From the NCBI GenBank assembly GCA_020847695.1, contig JADLBP010000211.1:1-64000 (forward strand): a stretch of DNA of 64,000 bases, in the 5' to 3' direction. Source of the stretch: Planctomycetota bacterium. Lineage in GTDB: Bacteria; Planctomycetota; UBA1135; GCA-002686595. Shown one piece after another: positions 48,356-56,652 of the stretch (positions are counted from its first letter, which is position 1; the number at the start of each line of letters is the position of its first letter). A model generated the notes under the pieces. That model did no database searches, had not been told where the DNA came from, and was given only the letters and a program-made list of their open reading frames with translations. The translations under genes and the position numbers were made by a program.

Positions 48356-49585
48356 ATGAAGCCCGCCGTCCGTTCCGTCGCGCTGCTCTCGCTCTGGTTC
48401 GTCGCCTGCGCAGGGCCCGCGCACAACCCCGATCGCGATTCGCTCGCGCCGGTCGAGGCGCGCGCCGGATCCGAGCCGCGTTCGACGCCGGCAGAGCCCG
48501 TGGCGTCGACGCCCGCGCCGAATGCGCCGGGCGCGAAGTCCGCCGGGTCCGAGGCGACTCCCTTGGGCGCCGACGCGCAGCCCGCAGGCGACGCGGCGAA
48601 GCCGGTCGCGAGCGAGCCCGCCGTGAACGCTCCCGCGACGCAGGCCTCCGCGCCGGCTTCGAAGGCGCCCGAGTCGGCGGCCGCGCAGGTCGACGCGAAC
48701 TCGACCGGGGTTCCGAAGACCGAGCCCGCCGAGTCGCCTCGAGCAGATCCCTCGGGCGCGCCGCGGCGACTCGAGCCGCCGCAGCTCGCGGTCGCGTACG
48801 TCGAAGGCCGCGCGCTCGACGTGCGCCGCTTCCTCGGCCGCGTGTGGCTGCGCGACTCGACGTTCGCGCGCGAGGTGCTCGACGAGCTCGTCGTCGCGGA
48901 GCTCGCGATCCGCGAAGCCGATCGCCTCGGCATCAGGATCGAGCCCGCGCGCGTCGACGCGGGCGTGCAACGCGCGCTGGACGCGCTCGCGCGGCGGCTC
49001 GAGGACAAGGGCTCGAAGCTGACGGTCGAGCAACACGTCCGACAGAACCTCGGGCTCGACTTCACGCTCTACAAGAGCGAGCTCGAACGCGACGCACTGA
49101 TGCAGTTGCTCGCCGAGCGCTGCGTGCGCGCGTACGCGCTCGCCAGCGAGCGCGCCGTCGTCCGCCTCGCCGAGTTGCCCGATCGCGCCGCGTACGACAC
49201 GTTCCAAGCGGAGCTCGCGAAGGGCGCCGACTTCCGCGAGCTCGTCGCCAAGCTCGGCACGCCCGAGATCAAGAAGAGCGGCGACGCGACGATGACGCTC
49301 TTCCAGAACGACAACTCCAAGCTCTCGCGCCTGGTGTTCGCGACGCCGACCGGCTCGATCGGCGGTCCGCTCGAGGAAGGCGGCCGGTACCTGTTGGTGC
49401 GCGTCGAGGAGCGTCTGGCGCCCAAGGTCGGCCCGTGGGCCGAGATCGGGCCGTTGGTCGAGGGCTCGCTCGCCTCCGACCCGGTCGACGACCTGGAGTA
49501 CGCCCAGTGGAAGACCCACGTCGGCAAGGTCTACGACGTCGATCTCCAGCCGTTCCTCGAGCTGGTGGGCGAGAAGCGGCCCTGA
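48356..49585 (+). CDS. Exported, probably lipid-anchored PPIC-type peptidyl-prolyl isomerase-like protein
   Basis: The 409-residue protein starts with a short hydrophobic stretch ending WFVACAG, a plausible lipoprotein signal (Cys near residue 18). About 110 residues of alanine/proline/serine-rich linker follow. A folded part from about residue 140 has SurA-N-like helices (REVLDELVVAELAIREADRLGI) and, at about 260-350, a parvulin-like domain (AYDTFQAELAKGADFRELVAKLG, TGSIGGPLEEGGRYLLVRVEER). It should be tethered by a long flexible spacer in the periplasm. A palindromic repeat precedes it. The transcript may continue to scpB after 53 bp. Confidence 0.82.
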   Translation: MKPAVRSVALLSLWFVACAGPAHNPDRDSLAPVEARAGSEPRSTPAEPVASTPAPNAPGAKSAGSEATPLGADAQPAGDAAKPVASEPAVNAPATQASAPASKAPESAAAQVDANSTGVPKTEPAESPRADPSGAPRRLEPPQLAVAYVEGRALDVRRFLGRVWLRDSTFAREVLDELVVAELAIREADRLGIRIEPARVDAGVQRALDALARRLEDKGSKLTVEQHVRQNLGLDFTLYKSELERDALMQLLAERCVRAYALASERAVVRLAELPDRAAYDTFQAELAKGADFRELVAKLGTPEIKKSGDATMTLFQNDNSKLSRLVFATPTGSIGGPLEEGGRYLLVRVEERLAPKVGPWAEIGPLVEGSLASDPVDDLEYAQWKTHVGKVYDVDLQPFLELVGEKRP

Positions 49586-49638
49586 GAACCGGGCCTCGCG
49601 GCTTGACCGCCCGCGCGCTCTCCGCGATCCTGCGCGCC

Positions 49639-50358
49639 ATGGTCGAGAAGTCGCAATCGCCCGCCGGGGGCAATGGGTCCGCGGGCTCGAACGGGCACGC
49701 CGCCGAGAACGAAGCCAACGACGAGGCCCTGCGCGCTGAGCTCGGCGCGAGCGAGGACGCCGAGGGCGTCGTCGACGTGCCGTCGGGTGCGGACGAGCTC
49801 GCCGACGTCGAGCTCTCGCCCGCGTCACCCGCGCTGGACGACGCGACCGTCGAGCGCGCGGTCGCCGCGCTGCTGTTCGCCGCGAACGAGCCGCTGTCCG
49901 CCGGCCGCCTGGCGTCGTTGATCGGCGGTGTCGACGCGACGCGCGTCGAGGCGGCGTTGGTCGGCTGCGGCGAGCGCCTGCGCGCGTCCGGGCTGCCGTT
50001 CGACCTGCGCGCGATCGCCGGTGGGTGGCAGCTCTTCACCTCGACCGACCAGGACGCGGTCGTCACGCGCCTCGCACGGGTCAAGAAGGACGAGAAGGTC
50101 AGCCCGGCGTCGCTGGAGACGCTCTCGATCATCGCGTACCGCCAGCCGGTGACCAAAGCCGAGATCGAGGCGATCCGCGGCGTCCAGGTCGGGCCGATCC
50201 TGCGGGCGCTGGTCGACCGCGCGTTCGTCCGGGTCGCCGGCCGAGCGGAAGTGCCCGGTCACCCGTTGCTCTACGGGACGACGAAGAAGTTCCTCGACAC
50301 GTTCGGTCTCGCGAGCCTGGAAGAGCTCCCGCGCGACGCCGAGCTCGTGCGCGACTGA
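49639..50358 (+). CDS. scpB: Segregation and condensation protein B (ScpB)
   Basis: The 239-residue protein has an acidic, low-complexity N-terminal extension of about 65 residues and then the ScpB double winged-helix core: VERAVAALLFAANEPLS, GGWQLFTS, LETLSIIAYRQPVTKAEIEAIRGV and LLYGTTKKFLDTFGL. ScpB joins ScpA and SMC to compact chromosomes. ScpA is not adjacent, which is less usual but seen in other planctomycetes. ATG 49639 was taken because it precedes the extension; a later start is not needed for the fold. Confidence 0.93.
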   Translation: MVEKSQSPAGGNGSAGSNGHAAENEANDEALRAELGASEDAEGVVDVPSGADELADVELSPASPALDDATVERAVAALLFAANEPLSAGRLASLIGGVDATRVEAALVGCGERLRASGLPFDLRAIAGGWQLFTSTDQDAVVTRLARVKKDEKVSPASLETLSIIAYRQPVTKAEIEAIRGVQVGPILRALVDRAFVRVAGRAEVPGHPLLYGTTKKFLDTFGLASLEELPRDAELVRD

Positions 50359-50423
50359 GCGCGCCCGAACCGGCCCTGAAGGCCGTCCGAACGGCGTCGG
50401 ACGTCGGCCTTTCTCCGCCGCCC

Positions 50424-50453
50424 TTGCGGGGCCGAGCGGCCGCCTCCTAGACT
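50424..50453 (+). promoter_or_regulatory. Candidate promoter for the PpiD-like gene
   Basis: TTGCGG at 50424-50429 and TAGACT at 50448-50453, spaced by 18 bp, precede ATG 50529 by about 75 bp. The -10 matches TAGACT found before the kinase gene. Confidence 0.4.
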
Positions 50454-50528
50454 CTCGCCCTTTCCCTCCACGCGTCGGACTCCCGGGCCCACCGTCCGGA
50501 CCGCCGTCGCGTCGTTCGCGAGCCCTAC

Positions 50529-52409
50529 ATGCAAGAGAAAGAAATCGATCCGAAGTCGACCGAAGCCCACGCCGAGCCGCATCCGGCGGAGTTCGACGAC
50601 GTCGTGCATGTGCCGAAGGGCCAGAGCAAGCTGCGGTTCTTCATCCTGCTCAGCCTGACGATCCTGATCTTGCTGATCTTCACGGTCGGCTCGGAGATCA
50701 TGCAGTCGGTCGAGACGCGCGGGAAAGACGCCGACGACTTCGTGACCTGGAACGATCCGTCGACCGGTCCTGTGCGGATCGCGTGGCGCGAGTTCCAGCC
50801 CGAGATGATCGCGCTCGAGGACTTCTACCGCGTCCAAGGCGTGCGCGCGCGCACCCTGACCGACGCGGACGCGACCGCGGCGATGCTGTTGAACGACCGC
50901 CTCGCCCAGGACGCGGGCATCGAGGTCTCCAACGAAGAGCTCGGCAAGGCGATCCTCGAAGGCGATCCGCGCGTGATGCCGCGCGGCTTCTTCTCCGCGG
51001 AGATCTACAAGGCGTCGTGCCAGCAAGCAGGCGTCGCTCCCGCGACGTTCGAGAACGTGCTGCGGCGCATGCTGCGGATCGCGCGCTACCACCAGATGGT
51101 GATGACGATCGCCGCCGTGGCGACCCCCGAGGACCTGGAGAAGGCCTGGAAGGAGCGCCACCAGGAGTACGCGTTCGACTACGTCGAGCTCCCGACCGCG
51201 TCGCTCGATGCCGAAGTCGAAGCCGCGCTGCCGGACGACGCGGCGCTCGACGCGTGGTACGTCTCGCTGCCGAACCGGATGCAGCTCTTCTCGGCGCTCG
51301 AAGTGCCGGCGAAGTTCTCCGCGGAGATCGTCGGCTTCCCGATCAGCGGAGAGCTGAAGGCCGAAGGCCTGCTCGCGAAATTCCCGCGCGCCGCCGACCG
51401 CGACGTCGAGGCCGAGGCGAAGGTCTACTACGAATCGGTGCGCGATCGCCGCTTCCGCCGCGCGACGCCGCTCGAAGGCGAGGGGCTCGACGAGCTCACG
51501 CGCCTCTACCAACCGTACGAAGAGGTCGCCGAGCTCGCGAAGCGCGAGGCGCCGATCTACAACGCGCTGCGCGATTGGCTCGTCGACGTCTCGAAGCGCC
51601 TCGAAGGCGGCGCGACCGTCGATCTGCAGCAGGAAGCGGCCGATTTCGGCGTCTCCTACTCGTCCGACGACGTGCTGCGCACGAACGCCGAGTGGTCGGC
51701 GCTCGGCGGCGTGCACGGGCCATTCCTGACCGCGGCGCTCGCGGGCGCGAATCCGCTGAACAAGCTGACCGCGTCGGTCGAGTGCGAGGCCGGTGGCTTC
51801 GCGTTCGGGCGCATCAAGGTCCAGCAGCCGCCGTCGCTGCCGCCGCTCGTCGAGGTCAAGGACACCGTGCTCGCGGAGTGGAAGAAGTCGAAGCGCAGCG
51901 AACTCGCGAAGGCGAAGCTCGAAGCGATCCGCGCGACGTTCCCGGTGCCGGCGCCCGAACCGTCGGACGATCCCAAGCAACCGCCGAAGCCGCGCCAGCC
52001 GAGCGCCGACCAAGCGACGTTCCAGGCCGCGGTCCAAGCCGCCGGCCTGACGGTCTCGCGCCGCGACTTCGCCGAGCGCACGCCGTCGAAGTTCGCGCCG
52101 CGTCCGACCAAGACCGCCGCCGACGAGTACTTCGAGACCGCGTTCACCGTCTACACGCTCGCGGAGAACGAGGTCACGATCCCGGAGCTCGACCGCACCG
52201 GCACGCACGCGTATCTGGTGCGCTTCGACAAGAAGCGCGACCCCGAGACCGTCAAGATCACGCCCGGCGAGTACGAGTCGCTGAAGATGTTCGCCGAGTT
52301 CCAGGCGTTCCAGCGCTACATGACCAGCGCCTCGAGCGTCGAGACCCTGTCGAAGCGCTACGGCCTGACGGTGCGCGGCTCGCAGAAGGCGCCGCCGCCG
52401 ACGCCCTGA
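50529..52409 (+). CDS. Membrane-anchored PpiD/SurA-like foldase
   Basis: The 626-residue protein has a cytoplasmic acidic N-terminus, one TM helix at about residues 38-58 (FFILLSLTILILLIFTVG), and a large periplasmic region. A SurA-N-like helical segment at about 115-205 (LLNDRLAQDAGIEVSNEEL) precedes two modules separated by linkers; a proline-rich spacer lies at about 475-495. This is the topology of PpiD, which captures newly exported proteins near the translocon. Parvulin active-site residues are not evident, so it may be a chaperone. Its stop is adjacent to that of the convergent methyltransferase with no gap. Confidence 0.78.
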   Translation: MQEKEIDPKSTEAHAEPHPAEFDDVVHVPKGQSKLRFFILLSLTILILLIFTVGSEIMQSVETRGKDADDFVTWNDPSTGPVRIAWREFQPEMIALEDFYRVQGVRARTLTDADATAAMLLNDRLAQDAGIEVSNEELGKAILEGDPRVMPRGFFSAEIYKASCQQAGVAPATFENVLRRMLRIARYHQMVMTIAAVATPEDLEKAWKERHQEYAFDYVELPTASLDAEVEAALPDDAALDAWYVSLPNRMQLFSALEVPAKFSAEIVGFPISGELKAEGLLAKFPRAADRDVEAEAKVYYESVRDRRFRRATPLEGEGLDELTRLYQPYEEVAELAKREAPIYNALRDWLVDVSKRLEGGATVDLQQEAADFGVSYSSDDVLRTNAEWSALGGVHGPFLTAALAGANPLNKLTASVECEAGGFAFGRIKVQQPPSLPPLVEVKDTVLAEWKKSKRSELAKAKLEAIRATFPVPAPEPSDDPKQPPKPRQPSADQATFQAAVQAAGLTVSRRDFAERTPSKFAPRPTKTAADEYFETAFTVYTLAENEVTIPELDRTGTHAYLVRFDKKRDPETVKITPGEYESLKMFAEFQAFQRYMTSASSVETLSKRYGLTVRGSQKAPPPTP

Positions 52410-53165
52410 TCAGCGCTTCCTCGCGATCACCAAGAGCGAGTGCCCGAGCGGCAGGTCGAACCGCCGCGAGAGCACGAGCTCGGCAGCGAAGCACCGATAG
52501 AAGAACCCGTCGAACGCGCGCGGCACGCCCCACGTCAAGTTGGTGTGCCGCGCGTCGCGTTTGCGCGGAACGACGCGCTCCCACGCCTTGAGCGCGAGCA
52601 CCGCGCACACGATCGGCGCGAACAGCAGCACGTTGGTGTACGTCGCGCGCTCGATCTCGAAGCCGGCGGCTCGGAAGCGTTCGACCAATTCGCCGCGCGT
52701 GTAGCGGCGACGGTGCTCGGCGACGCGGTCGTTGTTCGCGTAGAGGAACTGGAACGCGGGGACGCTCGCGACGCAGCGGCCGCCGGGCGCGAGCACGCGC
52801 TCGGCCTCGCGCAACGCCGCGAGGTCGTCGTCGAGGTGCTCGAGCACGTCGAACAGGCACACCAGGTCGAAGCTCCGATCGCGCGCCGGGATGCGTTCGG
52901 CGCTGGAGCGCGCGATGCGCGCGAAGCCGCGATCGCGGCAGTGCGCGGCCGCTTCGCGATCGTGCTCGAAGCCGACCACGCGCTCGGACAGCGCCGAAAG
53001 GCCCTCGAGGAAGCCGCCGACGCCGCAGCCCTGGTCGAGCGTGCGCGCCGGGCGCGCGTCGCCGAGCGCGCGCGCGACGAGCTCCAAATAGACGCGCCGC
53101 CGCCCTCGGAACCACCAATGGTCGCGCTCGAGCTCGACGAACTGTTGGAAGGCTTCGCGCTGCAT
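52410..53165 (-). CDS. Class I SAM-dependent methyltransferase
   Basis: The 251-residue protein has motif I TLDQGCGVGGFLEGL, an acidic post-I (VVGFEHDRE), and motif II-III LVCLFDVLEHLDDD with APGGRCVASVPAF. These fit Methyltransf_11-like enzymes. The C-terminal third contains a hydrophobic stretch (NVLLFAPIVCAVLALKAW) that could associate with the membrane. It is last in an operon with a zinc-ribbon methyltransferase and an FAD oxidoreductase, so modification of a glycan or lipid carrier is likely. The start ATG 53165 lies 5 bp from the preceding stop. Confidence 0.88.
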   Translation of the reverse strand: MQREAFQQFVELERDHWWFRGRRRVYLELVARALGDARPARTLDQGCGVGGFLEGLSALSERVVGFEHDREAAAHCRDRGFARIARSSAERIPARDRSFDLVCLFDVLEHLDDDLAALREAERVLAPGGRCVASVPAFQFLYANNDRVAEHRRRYTRGELVERFRAAGFEIERATYTNVLLFAPIVCAVLALKAWERVVPRKRDARHTNLTWGVPRAFDGFFYRCFAAELVLSRRFDLPLGHSLLVIARKR

Positions 53166-53170
53166 CGCGT

Positions 53171-54076
53171 TCAGCGCGCGCGTTCGGCGACGACGATCAG
53201 CTCGTCGAACGGATTGACGTAGAGCCCGCGCCGGCCGAGCAGCTCGACCGGCGACACCAACGTCGACAGGATCGGGTGCACGCGTTTCGCGCGCTCGACG
53301 ATGAAGTGCGGCGAGACCAGCTTGCCGCCGAAGCGCTTGGTCGACGCGACGAGCCGCCAGCCGGTGAGCTCGAGCGCGCGCGTCAGCGTCCCGAGGTGGA
53401 AGTGGTGGAGGTGCTCGGCGTGCTTGTAGTGCTGCCAGCGCTTGCCGAGCACGCGCGCGGCGACGCTGCGGACGTTCTGCGTCTCGACGACCAGCTTCGC
53501 GGTCGGCTTGGCGAGCTCCGCGGCCGCGCGCAGCGTCGCGAGCGGATCGGGCGTGTGCTCGATCACGTCCCAGAGCGTGACGAGGTCGAAGCTCGCGCGC
53601 TCGAACCCGGCGTCGAGCAGCCTGCCGCCGCGCACGCGCTCCTCGCCGAGCGCCGCCGCCGCGGTCTTGCGAATCGCGTCCGACGGCTCGAAGCCGAACA
53701 CGTCCCAACCCTTCGCGCGCGCGACCTCGAGGAAGTAGCCCGCGGCGCAGCCGATGTCGAGCACGCGGCCCGGCGCTCCGACGTGCGGCTCGAGCACCGC
53801 CCAACGCCGGCGGTAGGTCTCGCGATAGAGCTCGGCGTCGGCGCGGTAGTCGGTGTAGCCGCGTTCACGCGCGGCTTGCGAGCGCCAGTAGCTCTCGTCG
53901 TACACCTCGTCGAGCAACGCGCCGTCGCCGCGTCGCGGCGTGACGTACGTCAGATCGCAGTTCGTGCACGTGACCACCGAGTACGGCCCGTCGCGGAAGC
54001 GCAGGGTCCGGTCGCGGCCTCCGCACAGCGCGCAGGCGACGTCGACGAGCTCGCTCGCCGGACGTGCGTCGCTCAC
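53171..54076 (-). CDS. Methyltransferase with an N-terminal zinc ribbon
   Basis: The 301-residue protein begins with two CxxC knuckles (CALCGG at about 15-20 and CTNCDL at about 37-42) followed by TYVTPRRGD, then a Methyltransf_23-type Rossmann domain: RVLDIGCAAGYFLEVA, FGFEPSD, DLVTLWDVIEHTPDP, and the later HLHHFHLGTLTRALELTGW. This domain order occurs in sugar methyltransferases of polysaccharide clusters. It starts with GTG 54076 that overlaps the stop of the FAD oxidoreductase gene as GTGA. A large open frame upstream in the same frame is a composition artefact. Confidence 0.88.
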   Translation of the reverse strand: MSDARPASELVDVACALCGGRDRTLRFRDGPYSVVTCTNCDLTYVTPRRGDGALLDEVYDESYWRSQAARERGYTDYRADAELYRETYRRRWAVLEPHVGAPGRVLDIGCAAGYFLEVARAKGWDVFGFEPSDAIRKTAAAALGEERVRGGRLLDAGFERASFDLVTLWDVIEHTPDPLATLRAAAELAKPTAKLVVETQNVRSVAARVLGKRWQHYKHAEHLHHFHLGTLTRALELTGWRLVASTKRFGGKLVSPHFIVERAKRVHPILSTLVSPVELLGRRGLYVNPFDELIVVAERAR

Positions 54077-55473
54077 CCGAAGTACTCCTTGCCGCCCGCG
54101 ACCTCGGCGGCGCCGTGATCGACGCCCTTCGCGACCGTGCGGGCGACCTTGCGGCCCATCGCGATCGAGTGGTCCATGTTGTTGTAGCGGTAGAGCCCCT
54201 GGCGGCCGGTGGTGTGGAAGTTGGTGAGCGGCTTGTACGCCGGCCGCAGCGCATCGAGGTTCTGCTTGTAGGTCAGGTCGTAGACCGGATACGCGAACGG
54301 CAGCTTCGCGAGGTCGAGCCCGCGCGATTCGCCGGGCTGCAGGAGACCGATCGAGACCAGGTCGCGCTCCGCGATGCGCGCGGCTTCGGCGAGCGTCAGG
54401 TTCCAGCGCTCGTCGCCAGGCCTGCACGTGATCTCGCAGCAGATCACTGTGCTGTCGCCGGGCGCGGCGGAGTCGGAGAAGTTCTTGAACTCGCTGATGC
54501 GGTGGATCGTCAGCTCGTTCGACGGCAAGTAGACCCAGTGGTCGGGCACTACGCTCGGCTTCTGCACCTCGAGGTACACGAAGACGATGCCGATGTACTT
54601 CAACGCGTCGAGCGCTTGGCGGACCTCCGGCGCGACCGCGGGCGTGAAGAGCTCGAGGATCCGCGGCAGCGGCGCCGTGTTGATCACGTGGTCGGGCGCG
54701 AGCGTGTGCGTGCGACCGTCGCGCTCGTACACGACGCGCGCGACGCGTGTGCCTTCGAGCTCGAGCCGCTGGACGTTCACCCCGAGCTCGAGCTCGCCGC
54801 CCTGTTGCACGAGCTTCTTCGCGTAGCCCTCGCTGAGCGCGCCGATCCCGCCGAACGCCGGATACCAGAACTGCGTCACCAGGCTGCGCACCTCGCCCTC
54901 GCGCGGCGGATTGAGCGTCTTCTTGATCGTGTCCCACAGGTTCGCTTGCGCGATCCGCTGCGCCGCCCAGTCCGCGCTGATCTCGTTGCACGGCATGCGC
55001 CACGCCTTCGACGTGTACGTGCCGAAGAACAAGCGGTAGAGCGTGCGACCGAAGCGCTTGATCACCCAGTTCTCGAAGTGCGTGTCCGGGATCGGCCGGA
55101 ACCACTGCACCATACGGATCCAGGTGTAGTCGGCGAGCGCGCGAGCGAGCAGGAAGACGTCGAGCCCCTTGAGCACGTTCAACGCCTTGAGCGGGTAGTC
55201 GAAGTACTTCCCCTCGAGGTAGATGCGCGAGCGTCGCTCGCGGATCACCACCTGGTTGTCGAGGATCTCGTAGACGTGGCGCAGCAGCTCCTCGTCGCGC
55301 GTGTGGAAGCGGTGCGGCCCGTGATCGAGCGTGTAGGGCCCGACCTTCCAGCTCGACGCCATGCCGCCGACGTGGTCCTCTTTCTCGAGCACCGTGACGC
55401 GGTGCCCCTCCTTCGCGAGGGTCCACGCCGCGCTGAGCCCGGCGAGACCCGCTCCGAGGACGACGACGTGCAT
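54073..55473 (-). CDS. FAD-dependent amine-oxidase-type oxidoreductase
   Basis: The 466-residue protein opens with the FAD-binding VVVLGAGLAGLSAAWTLAKEG and VTVLEKEDHVGGMASS, then DHGPHRFHT. The pattern FGTYTSKAWRMPCNEISADWA resembles UDP-galactopyranose mutase and related NAD(P)-binding amine oxidases used in glycan synthesis. The substrate cannot be read with confidence. The start ATG 55473 directly precedes the dinucleotide fold; another ATG six codons upstream is possible. It is first in the operon with two methyltransferases, both overlapping or tightly spaced. Confidence 0.88.
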   Translation of the reverse strand: MHVVVLGAGLAGLSAAWTLAKEGHRVTVLEKEDHVGGMASSWKVGPYTLDHGPHRFHTRDEELLRHVYEILDNQVVIRERRSRIYLEGKYFDYPLKALNVLKGLDVFLLARALADYTWIRMVQWFRPIPDTHFENWVIKRFGRTLYRLFFGTYTSKAWRMPCNEISADWAAQRIAQANLWDTIKKTLNPPREGEVRSLVTQFWYPAFGGIGALSEGYAKKLVQQGGELELGVNVQRLELEGTRVARVVYERDGRTHTLAPDHVINTAPLPRILELFTPAVAPEVRQALDALKYIGIVFVYLEVQKPSVVPDHWVYLPSNELTIHRISEFKNFSDSAAPGDSTVICCEITCRPGDERWNLTLAEAARIAERDLVSIGLLQPGESRGLDLAKLPFAYPVYDLTYKQNLDALRPAYKPLTNFHTTGRQGLYRYNNMDHSIAMGRKVARTVAKGVDHGAAEVAGGKEYFG

Positions 55474-55829
55474 GCGCGCATGTCCTAACACCGCGAGGTG
55501 GGGATGCCAACGCGCACGCCGTGGTCCGTGCGCGCAGAGTTCCCGGAGCAGGAGGACCTCGGGTCAGGCCCGAGCCACCGCGGGGGATGCGGATCGGCCG
55601 CAGGGGTGCGGCTGTGTGGATGTGGTCAGCTCGCCGGTTTCGGTGGGACGAACTCGGGAATTGACCCGCGACGCGTCTCGCAGTATGGCGTGACTGAACG
55701 CCCTGGGCTCCAATGTCGGCAAGCCAAGGAGGTCTGGGCGGCCCCGCTTCTCGCCGCGCCGGTCTCCGAATCCGTCCTGATCGTCTCGCCGCACCCCCGT
55801 CCAGCGCATTCCGTTCCCGTGAGCTAGCA
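55474..55829. other. Intergenic region between divergent genes, with a candidate promoter
   Basis: The region separates the FAD oxidoreductase gene (minus) from the small anchored protein (plus). TTGACC at 55661-55666 and TATGGC at 55684-55689, 17 bp apart, form the best sigma-70-like promoter in the window and point to the plus-strand gene. The area is somewhat less GC-rich than its surroundings. No convincing gene was seen. Confidence 0.5.
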
Positions 55830-56459
55830 ATGAGAACTCGATACGTAGCAGGCGCGGCGTTTTCTGCGGCGGGCATTGCAGTCCTGGTGTTGATCTTCAC
55901 GCGTGATCCCAGCGGTCTCGCCCCCGCGATTCCGACCGAGGGCACGCAGCAGACGTCCGATACGGCGCGCCCGCCAACTTCGCTGGCGCCGGTGGTCGCA
56001 CCCTCCGACACTGAGCTAGCGCATTCGACGATTCAGTTGGTCCGCGACGCGGCGGCAGGCCCCATCGTCGAGCCGCAACGTCAGCCGGTGTCTGCGGGGA
56101 CGAGCGGGTCACCGGAATCCTGGACGATCCAGTACGAGCGTGCCGAGGTCCAACAGCTCGTCGAGGAGAGCAAGGCGCTGGACACGTACATCGTTGAGCA
56201 GACCAAGGAGGAATTCGACCGGTGGTTCGCAGCGGGCGCCAGCGAACGCGTCAGCGACGGCAACAAGTACGACGCCGCCGACTGGGATCGCACTCAGCTC
56301 ATGCAAGTCCGCATCGCGTCCGACGGTGGCGTGACCAAAGTGGTTCTCCCGCCGGATCAGTTTCCTGATCTCTACATGCTGCGGCAGAAACAGACCTGGC
56401 TGGCTGACGAGGCCGCCCGGCGGTCGAATTTGATCGCGCTCGGGACCCAGAAGAAGTAG
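55830..56459 (+). CDS. Small membrane-anchored protein of unknown function
   Basis: The 209-residue protein has a signal anchor at about residues 5-24 (YVAGAAFSAAGIAVLVLIF), a threonine/proline linker to about 95, and a helical C-terminal half with charged heptads (VQQLVEESKALDTYIVEQTKEEF, MLRQKQTWLADEAARRSNL). Codon use is less GC-rich than neighbouring genes, and the upstream promoter resembles the usual consensus, so it might be a recent arrival or differently expressed. ATG 55830 begins the anchor. No family was recognised. Confidence 0.7.
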   Translation: MRTRYVAGAAFSAAGIAVLVLIFTRDPSGLAPAIPTEGTQQTSDTARPPTSLAPVVAPSDTELAHSTIQLVRDAAAGPIVEPQRQPVSAGTSGSPESWTIQYERAEVQQLVEESKALDTYIVEQTKEEFDRWFAAGASERVSDGNKYDAADWDRTQLMQVRIASDGGVTKVVLPPDQFPDLYMLRQKQTWLADEAARRSNLIALGTQKK

Positions 56460-56652
56460 CGAACTCGCCGTGGCAAGCGTCGTCGCGACGAACGTCGACG
56501 GGGCTGGCGGGAGGTCGGACTCCCCGCGTACGCCGCACGCGCTCGCGAAGTCTGAGCGCATCGCGCATTTGGGCGCGCGCTCCACAGCTGCGGCGTGAGA
56601 CCTGCCAGTCACATCATCGGCCGCCCTTGCGGACGGTCCGAGCCGCCGCCGT

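Noticed and set aside
54077-56011. Upstream part of a 946-codon minus-strand frame joined to the zinc-ribbon methyltransferase
   Set aside because: The methyltransferase begins at GTG 54076 with a GTGA overlap; the upstream frame is antisense to or out of frame with the FAD oxidoreductase.
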